From: Psoroptes ovis
Lineage: Eukaryota > Arthropoda > Arachnida > Sarcoptiformes > Psoroptidae
DNA length: 64,000 nucleotides
Direction of reading: 5' to 3'
Assembly (NCBI GenBank): GCA_002943765.1
Contig: PQWQ01000009.1
Location: 1,178,001 to 1,242,000 of the forward strand
Positions 55,982 to 64,000 of the stretch are shown here, piece after piece; position 1 is the stretch's first letter; each line of letters opens with the position of its first letter. A program made the position numbers and the translations under genes. A model generated the notes under the pieces. The model had not been told where the DNA came from and did no database searches. It saw only the letters and a list, made by a program, of their open reading frames with translations.

Positions 55982-58926
55982 ATATTATCAAAAATCAAGA
56001 ATCGCAGAGAAAATAATATAGAAACTTGATAATAAGATTTTTTTTCGTTTGTTTGTCAATGTATGATAATAATAATGATAATATTGAATTGAAATATCGA
56101 AATATTGAAAACTTTGCTTTCTTAGAAAAATGCACACACACACACAAACACACACATAGGCAGTACACATTTACTTTTATCATATTTGTCAACAAACACA
56201 CACACACACACACACTAAGAATCAAAGTGAGAAAAACAACATTGTTTGTATGATGAAAATGATTGATATCATCATCATCATCATGAACGGCAACAACAAC
56301 AACAACATAATAAATGTTTTGATTTGTTTGCAGAAAAAAATATTAGAATAAAACAAATATTCATATGAATACAAATGGATGATGATGAAAATGAAGCATA
56401 TTTTCAAATAAAATGATTCAAATTCATATGTGAAAAAATTCAAAATGCCTTACAGTCGTCTAAGGCTTATTATTACCGACACACACGCACACATTAGCTG
56501 TTTGTGAATGATTGGGCGTTTTGATATATTTTTCTTTCAAAAAAAAAAAAAAAAAATATATCAAAATCATCACCAGCAGCCAACAATACGTCTGCCGACA
56601 TGATTATTTCATTTGTTTATTTATATTTTTTGTTTTTCATTTCATGTCAATGAAAAACAAAAACAAATATCATAAATCTATGATAATAAATCATTGAATT
56701 GAATATTGACATATTGAGCTTATGAAAACAAAATGAATAATTATGATGAAATATTAAATATACATTCGATTATTATCAGGAATAAAATTTTGATTTTTCT
56801 GATTTTTTTTTCAACAGAATTTTTCAATACTCAAATATGACAAAAAATTAATTAAAAATTATTCGAAAATCTATTTTTTCAATTAATAATAATTGATAAT
56901 CATAATAATAATCATTGAGGCATATTCATTTTTCGGATGAATAAGTGTTATTAAGCATTTAGAATTTGTAAAATATTCAATCAAAAATATTTGTATGAAA
57001 ATTGATAGGGAAAATTCAATCAGCCAAATTGAAAATAATCAAAAATAAAAAATAAGAAGGATCTAAAATAGCGAGAAATCTAAAAAAAAAAACATACAAA
57101 GCAATTATTGGATTATTATTATGACAGGCCATTTATGAGAGATTCAGAATTTTAGATTCGAATTAAAGCAAATCAAAAATTTAAAAAAATATCATGGAAA
57201 AAAAGGATTGTGGCATAAAAAAAAGGATTTAATAACGAATACATACATTGATCAATTTGTCGAATCGAAAAATTGATTTGTGCATTCACACACACACACA
57301 TTTGAAACAAATTTGGTGAAAGGCTTTGGCGCCCAAAGCATAATAACAGCTTATCTGCACATTATACGCATTCAGAATATTTTCATTTTTGCAAGTAACA
57401 AAAAAAAATATTTTTTGGTAAAATATCACTTTCAATTCTACACTTCATCATTCAAATCTCACCAAAAGTTTCAGACATTTACAATGATGATGATGATGAT
57501 GATGATGATACAACAAATAATAATATAATGATTATCGTAATGGCATTATATCGACATTCTCTCATATCGATAAATGAATTGAAAGTTGAGTATTATTTGA
57601 AGAAAATGAAAAAAAAATATTATTTTGTATCAAATGAAAATATAAAAAAAAAATTTATTATCATTTTGTTGTTGTCATAATAATGTATATATTGAAAACA
57701 ACATAATTATGATCAGAATTTATGATGTTCAATATAAATTTCATGTGTGTGAATATTTGTACAGACGAATAATAATACGCCTGTGTGTCAGTCAATACCT
57801 ATCTCTCAAAACACGAATGATTTGCGCAGATTTATTTTTTTCATTTTTCAATTATACACAATTGAAGACAAACAACAGTAACATAAATTATTGGAGAGCT
57901 ATCGAAAATCATGAGATGAATTTTTTTTGAAATGAAAAGCAAATGGTGGCATCATTTTTTTTTTATTGGCAAAATTCAATACAATTAATAATGAGAATAT
58001 CCGAAAATATTGTCAAGATAAATTTCATTAAATTTAATTCCAAAATAATGGAACAACATTGTAATGATTTTTCAATTATCATTAATAATGAATATAAATA
58101 TTTGTAAAAATTTAATGTAATTTATTGTGCGCTCCACTTATCTACAATCAATTTCTATAAATCTATAATTAAAATCATAATTTAATCATCAGTCAAATGT
58201 AAAATAATTATTTTGAATCAAAAAAGATTTGACTCAAAAACAAAAAAAATGAACCATCAATATCAATTACATTGAATAACAACACAATATGAATTATTAA
58301 TAAAGAATATCAATAAGAATCAAGACTCTGTTTTATATATCAAGAGTGAAATATGGCCAATAATTTGCATTTCGGGAAAATCAAGAAACATTTCCGGAAA
58401 AATAGATGTCATATAAAATGAACAAATCACATTTTTTTTAAAATTGAAAATTTATAAGATTATTTTCTGTGAAAGGAATGAATGGAGAAGGGATTTCGTG
58501 ATTTTGGCTAAAAAATGTCATGACTTTTTGTTCATTTTGTATTCAATCTTTTGAAATCAATCAAGAATACTTTGGAGGAAAGACAGTTTAAAGAAAACAC
58601 CTTTGAACTGAAAAATGATTCAAACATTTGAACAAAACAATGATGAAAAATTGGTCAAATATTTGATTAAATAAGATTAAATAAAACCATTTGTTCAATC
58701 TGAGTAAATAAGATTGAGAAAAAAAAATTGAAATAATTAAGAAATTTTTCTCATTTCTACATGTTTCATTTGTCAAACACAAACATATTGTCATATTAGC
58801 TCGAAAATTAGATTGTATGCTCTTCAAGATATTATTGATATCAAAGAATCAAATGTGATCAAATATGATTAATTAAAATCATTTTTCGTAGAATAAATAA
58901 AGGAAAAAAACAAATAATCTACTCAC

Positions 58927-59228
58927 GCAATATCTTCCAATTTCATTCCTTTTAATCTTGAATGCAATAATGCACAGGTACGCTGGTCAGATATTTCAAC
59001 AGCACGTCTACGTTGTCGAAAACGTGTTGGTACAACACCTTCACTGGTCGTAATCGACATTCTTGATGATTGCCTTCGTGTTTGACTTGGTGCCGGTGAT
59101 TTTGATACTGATTGACGTTTATGACTACTGATATTATTATTATTATTGCTAACAGATTGATTTGAATCAATCGTCGATTGTTTACGTAATTTTGATGTTG
59201 TTGGCACATTTGAATTGTCCATTGCACT
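58927..59228 (-). CDS. Alternative N-terminal exon 2 of the Cav2 gene (putative)
   Basis: Acceptor TTCAG before AGTGCAATGGAC; donor GC|GTGAGT. The 302-nt open exon encodes a Ser/Asn/Arg-rich stretch (MDNSNVPTTSKLRKQS...) and ends RLKGMKLEDI plus two bases of an Ala codon. The exit is phase 2, exactly what the shared exon 46530-46222 needs (GC|T = Ala), so the two could be joined in place of the 52366-51951 exon, giving a total that remains divisible by three (8,883 nt). The alternative is that these exons belong to another transcript. The cytoplasmic N-terminus of Cav2 channels is poorly conserved, so homology cannot decide. Confidence 0.5.
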
Positions 59229-59289
59229 CTGAATAAATAATTACATTAATAAATAATCGAATAAATGTACATGGATTATTATTTCAAAC

Positions 59290-59466
59290 CTTTGAATGGA
59301 CACCATCTTCATTTTCATCATTATCACTCGATTCTTCGTTGATTCTATTGATATCACTAGTACTGACAGCAGCAACATTTTCAGGTTCATTAAGCGATAA
59401 TCTATGTTGATATAATATTGATGATCTACGACGACCAATATGGCGACTACCACTAACACCTATCAT
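59290..59466 (-). CDS. Alternative N-terminal exon 1 of the Cav2 gene (putative)
   Basis: Open frame starting at ATG 59466 (MIGVSGSRHIG...), Arg/Ser-rich then acidic, ending HSK before a GTTTGA donor (phase 0). It splices in frame to the exon at 59228-58927. An acceptor-like AG at 59461-59460 and an upstream donor at 59752 (frame ...KLPDKYFPG) suggest that a further upstream exon may instead join here at 59459. It is not homologous to anything I recognise. I assign it to the channel gene only because strand, order and final phase fit; it could belong to a separate upstream gene. Confidence 0.5.
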
Positions 59467-61594
59467 AATGTATTATTTTCTTTTTTTTTTGTTGATTTTA
59501 TTAATCTGTCTTTTGTCAAAAAAAATTTCTCGTCTTCTTTCTTGCTGTCACAATTTTTTTAGGTTTAATTATATGTTTGAATACTTTTAAAATGATCATT
59601 CAAATATTAATGAATTTATCAAAGAAATAGAGATGAAAAATTTTTTTAAAATAAACATTCAAATGAAATGGAATTCAGAACTCTAATTAAGAAATGAAAT
59701 AAAATATTTTTAAAATGATTTATTTAATAGAAAATAGAATAATATTTCATACCTGGGAAATATTTATCAGGTAATTTTGTAGGTGATATAACATTTATTA
59801 TTATTAAAATAATCGATGATAATTATAATTCAAATGATACGAACGTTAGGATGATAATTGTTTAATTGTAAACTTAGCAAATTTTTAAATTTCAAAAAAA
59901 AAAAAATAATAATAATAATAATAATAAAAGGCACTGATTATGTGTAAAAATTTCAATAAAAAAAGAGAATATTTTTTCGCAATATTTTATAATTGATGAT
60001 ATTCAATAATAACAATTGTTGATTAGTGATAACGAATTATTAATCGATTCACTGATGATGATAATACCAATAAAATATTCAAAATTTTTTTTTTGAATTT
60101 TGAAATTGAATTAAACTCAATTTTAATTATGGTGAAAATGTGAATTTATTCAACAAAATAAAATAAAAAACAATTCTTTTTCGTTTTTTCCTCATTATTA
60201 TTGTTGTTTTTGTGATTATTATCATGATCATTATTATTATTATTATTATTATTAAAATTATCATAAAAATAATCCTCGATATTGCCTATCATCATCATCA
60301 TCATCATAATTATTATTATCATTTCAAATTTTCAATTCAAATATTCAAAATTTTTAGCCAGAATGATTCAAATGATTGCTTCCAAAACTATTATCAAGAA
60401 TTATTATTTATTTGTTTCGTTTCTTCTTCGTTATTATTTTCAATTTAATTCATATAAATTGAGAGATGAATAAAAAATGTTGTAAATTTAATCGGATCAT
60501 CATCATCATCGTGATCGTAATTATTATTATTTTTTTAGGAATTCAAAAACTTTATCTTTGTTGTTGTTGTTGTTGTTGTTGTTGTATTATTTATCATCAT
60601 CAGCAACAGAAAATGTTTATTATCAAACGATTTTGGTAAAATATTATCATAATTTACCAAAATGGTTCAACAATAACAAAATGATGATGAAATTTGAAGA
60701 ATTTGTATTTCCTCTTTTGGCGTTTATTATTATTATTAATATTATTTGAAAATTTCGTGATAATTCTTGAAACAAGTTGAATTATTATTTGTTGTACTTA
60801 TGTGATTGTTGTTATTGTCGAGAATTGTTTTGATGAGGTTATTATCTTCAATCATATATGGGCAGTTTCATTGATGGACTATTATAATATTGTAATTTAA
60901 TCTCTTGTACGAAAAACCTATTGAAAATAAAAAAAAGGTAAAATTAAAATTAATAAATTAAATAATGAAGATGAATGCGATAATAATGATAATATTGATC
61001 TTGATAGAAATTGATGAAAATGATGAGAATCGAAATAATGATATTTCAATTGGTCATAATGACAATTGATTAAATGGTAAAGGGGTAAACAATGGTTAGA
61101 TTGGCAGCATCTTTGTGTATGGTACTTGCGATGTCACTTTTACACATTTCGATGATTCAAATAAGAGTAATCAATAAATCGATTGATTGAATATGACTAT
61201 TGAATGAGATGGCAATTTGTCATAGAAGGGTTGAAATTTCATTTCAAATTTCATTTGCCCACAAACGCCAGCTGTTGGTGATGAATGATTACACCGAAAT
61301 TTTTTGCTACAATTAAATTCGTAATTTGATTTGATTTCGTTTCGAAAGAAGGCGCTTGAATTTTAGGGAATTCGAAATTTTATTTCAATTTTATATTGAA
61401 TTTCATTGAATTTTTTATTAAATTTTCTGCTTTCAATTTTTTTTTTACCCTGCATGATGAAACATGTTATGAATTTTGATTTTTTTTTCAAACGACAAAC
61501 AAAAAGAGAGAAATAAATATTAATTTAGTTGAATTATAAAAATTTCATTACACACACAAAAAACAGACAAATTAATGGTGGTGGTGGTGCAATT

Positions 61595-61676
61595 TTAGGT
61601 TGTCCGAAAAGTTTTTTATGGGTTATATCATGTGAAAATAATTAGAAAATTGGCAAAAACTTTTCGGACAACCTAA
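61595..61676. mobile_element. mariner-type MITE copy 11 (class B)
   Basis: 82 bp, TTAGGTTGTCCGAAAAGTT...CTTTTCGGACAACCTAA, interior GGTTATATCATGTGAAAATA. Outside the coding part of the channel gene. Confidence 0.88.
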
Positions 61677-62632
61677 TAGTAAAAATATTAAAAATTCAAA
61701 CAAAAAAAAATTTTTTTTTTTTTTTGACATTTTGGATCCTTTCTTTTATTTCGTTCAAAAAAAAATTCAAATACAAAAATTATAATTACTGGTTATATGA
61801 TATATTTCTTTTTTTTTTTTTTTTGAGGGGTAAAACATTTTGATGATGTGGACAATGAATGAATGAATCATTCATTCATTTATTCATTTCCAAAAAGAAT
61901 TTCATTAAAAACTTTTTCTTTTCATTCTGACCAAGAATAAAATACGGAAAAATAATGAAAAACTTTTTCATGCATCAAAAGTGTCTATGTTTGTGTTGTT
62001 GTTGTTGGTGCTGGTGTGGTGTATATGCATGTGACTTTAACAAATACACACAGATATATGAAAAGAAAGAGAAGAAAAGCAGTATAATAATTTATCTTTG
62101 AATGAATATGATATAAAAAATTGTTTACAATTTAAAATTTTTCATTTATTTAGCACACGATTTTCAATGAAATTGAATTGAAAAATTTTGCAGCAAAAAA
62201 AACAATGAAACAATTAATTGATTTGTTTCAATTCAAAAATTCAAAGCAAAATTTCTGAAAAAAAAATTCTCTGAAAAACTTTCAAAAAAAAAAAAAATGC
62301 ATCTCTGGAATTTCAATTTCAATTTTAAATATAAAATTTTCACTGAAATGAAAATAAATAAATAAATAAATACAAATATATATATGGAAAACAATTAAAA
62401 GTTATATTTATTTTTGAAAATTGAATTTGATTTAGTTTTAGTTTCATTTATGTTTGGTACTACTATTTTTTCTGGCATTTTCCCACAGTGTAGTAGTGAA
62501 TCCGAATAAATAAAATGCCAAATAAATAAAATGAAATGAAAAGAGAGAAATCTAATAAAAAAAATTTTCAATTTGTTTTTTATTTTTTTTCACGAAGAAA
62601 TTCCGTTGAATTATTATTATTATTATTATAGA

Positions 62633-62712
62633 TTAAGTTGTCCGAAAAGTTCTGGCCGATTTTCATAAGCAACTCTATCGGTTGAGCAAAATGAACTTTT
62701 CGGACAGCCTGA
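62633..62712. mobile_element. mariner-type MITE copy 12 (class A)
   Basis: 80 bp, TTAAGTTGTCCGAAAAGTTC...CTTTTCGGACAGCCTGA, interior CATAAGCAACTCTATCGGTT. Confidence 0.88.
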
Positions 62713-64000
62713 TATACATTCACATGAACCAAAAAAAAAAAAAAAAAAAAAAGTTTCAAACAGGAAATGTTTTGCTGTGTGTGTGTCTCTTTGGTTCTGT
62801 CTATGGTACTATTCTTGTTTGATTCTTAGGGTAATTTTGTAAGAGCAAAAAAAAAAAAAAGGAATTTCATTGAAGTTTGTCGTTTGAAGAAAATCAAAAT
62901 GACAAGAAATTGGATGAAAATTGAAAATTTGATTCATTCATTGATTTTTTTTTTTGTCTCTTGATTACACACATTGATTCATTCATTCATTTATTCTTTC
63001 AATAGAGAATTATTTATTTCCTTCAATTTTTTATTTTTATTTTTAAAATTACACTATTTTAGAATGTGTGTAAATGTGTGTCAATTCATTTGGAAACAAA
63101 TGAATGAATGAATGAATTGATTAGTATTCAGACAGAATGAATAATTTTCAGTTTATTTTTTTTTTTCCTGTAAATGTATGTAATATATATCGACAAAAAA
63201 GAGATGGTTATAATTAAGACAAACTTTATATTTGAAAAGAATTTTGATGCTTTGATAATGATAATGATGTTTATATGGGTGAAAAAAAATTATGTAAATT
63301 AATTTTAGAGATAATAATCATAAAGTAAAGAAATGAATTGAATAGTGTTAAATGGTGAAATAAATGTGTACCTTTTAGTAATAATAGCAAAAGTTAAAAC
63401 CTTTGAAAACCTAAGAAAAACCTTGGAAAAACCTTAGAAAAATCTTTCAGATGGATAAATGGAAACAAAAATTCCATTAAAATAAAAGAATTTCGGCTCA
63501 GAATATTTCTTAGCCTTAAAATCCACACTCACGGTACTCATCATCATCATATCAATCATTGTATTAATCATTGATATTATTGAATATTTTGTTCAACAAT
63601 AACAACATTGATCCATCATCTTCATCAATCATCGATCGATCAATCGATCAATGGCATATGGATAATGGATATACATTAATATCACTCTCAAGCATATGAT
63701 CGAATACAGTTATTATTATGGCCTGTAATACAATATTTATACGTCAAAACATTTTGTCTATGTTGTCATAAAAAAAACGAAATTACATGATTATTATTTG
63801 AAATAATAATTAATTGATATGTGTTGGTCAACCAAACACCATCAAAATGTATGAATATATGATGATAATGATGAATATAAATTTATGCAAAAATGATGAA
63901 TAAATAAAAAAAATACTGTAAAATGATATGAATTTCAATAATAATAAAAATATAATGTACATTTCCTGGTTTTTGTCACGAACTACCACACATCATCATC

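Larger units (their letters stand above)
52367..58926 (-). other. Intron / 5' region between alternative first exons
   Basis: 6.6 kb. MITE copies 9 and 10, (ATTC)n near 53980-54010, (GA)n at 55311-55333, (CA)n near 56132-56214. The promoter for the 52366 start should lie in its proximal part, but I see no reliable element. Confidence 0.5.
59467..64000. other. Upstream flank
   Basis: AT-rich with (ATT)n and (ATC)n microsatellites (60225-60330, 59908-59928) and MITE copies 11 and 12. A donor-like CCCAG|GTATGA at 59753/59752 with an open stretch (VISPTKLPDKYFP) may mark a further upstream exon. 61085-61290 is less AT-rich and holds an E-box CAGCTG; it could be promoter DNA, which is only a guess. 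Confidence 0.4.

Noticed and set aside
59241..59459. 72-codon minus-strand ORF
   Set aside because: It is the alternative frame of the putative N-terminal exon 59466-59290 and reads a Val/Leu/Met-rich shadow.
60212..60473. Ile- and His-run ORFs
   Set aside because: Translations of (ATT)n and (ATC)n microsatellites.

Overview
The window is arthropod nuclear DNA. It is very AT-rich, full of short spliceosomal introns, polyQ/polyN-coding triplets and microsatellites, and it has no prokaryote-style gene packing. The protein family seen and the sequence style suggest a mite (Acari, possibly an astigmatid such as a dust or scab mite). The taxon is an inference; I cannot search a database.

From about 16.2 kb to 59.5 kb the minus strand carries one large gene, the pore-forming alpha-1 subunit of a presynaptic Cav2 voltage-gated calcium channel (orthologue of Drosophila cacophony). 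I reconstructed 34 consecutive exons of one isoform. Their phases all agree and the lengths sum to 8,820 nt (2,939 codons plus stop). The protein has four 6-TM repeats with an EEEE selectivity filter, an AID helix for the beta subunit, EF-hand and IQ regions, a very long polyQ/polyN tail, and a C-terminal D-D-W-C-type ending (here E-D-W-C). Alternative parts are three mutually exclusive exon pairs (IS4; IVS1-S2; IVS5-P-loop), a 27-nt microexon, and two alternative N-termini. One intron is a minor-spliceosome AT-AC intron and one alternative exon uses a GC donor.

Inside the domain IV intron, on the plus strand, sits a 3,572-bp LTR retrotransposon of BEL/Pao type with apparently identical 381-bp LTRs. 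It encodes only Gag and an aspartic protease, so it is a recent, non-autonomous, pol-deleted copy. Twelve copies of an ~80-bp mariner-type MITE (TTAGGTTGTCC termini, two internal classes) lie between 36.3 and 62.7 kb and none elsewhere.

The left 14.5 kb is different. It is a cluster of tandem and inverted duplications built from a TATA-box-bearing two-exon unit whose AUG is typically the last codon of exon 1, from 44-bp minisatellite arrays, and from a 390-bp GC-rich segment made of nested inverted repeats. Most copies look decayed. One small candidate membrane-protein ORF lies at 14.5-14.8 kb. The right end (59.5-64 kb) holds upstream flank, microsatellites and two MITEs, with no gene that I can support.
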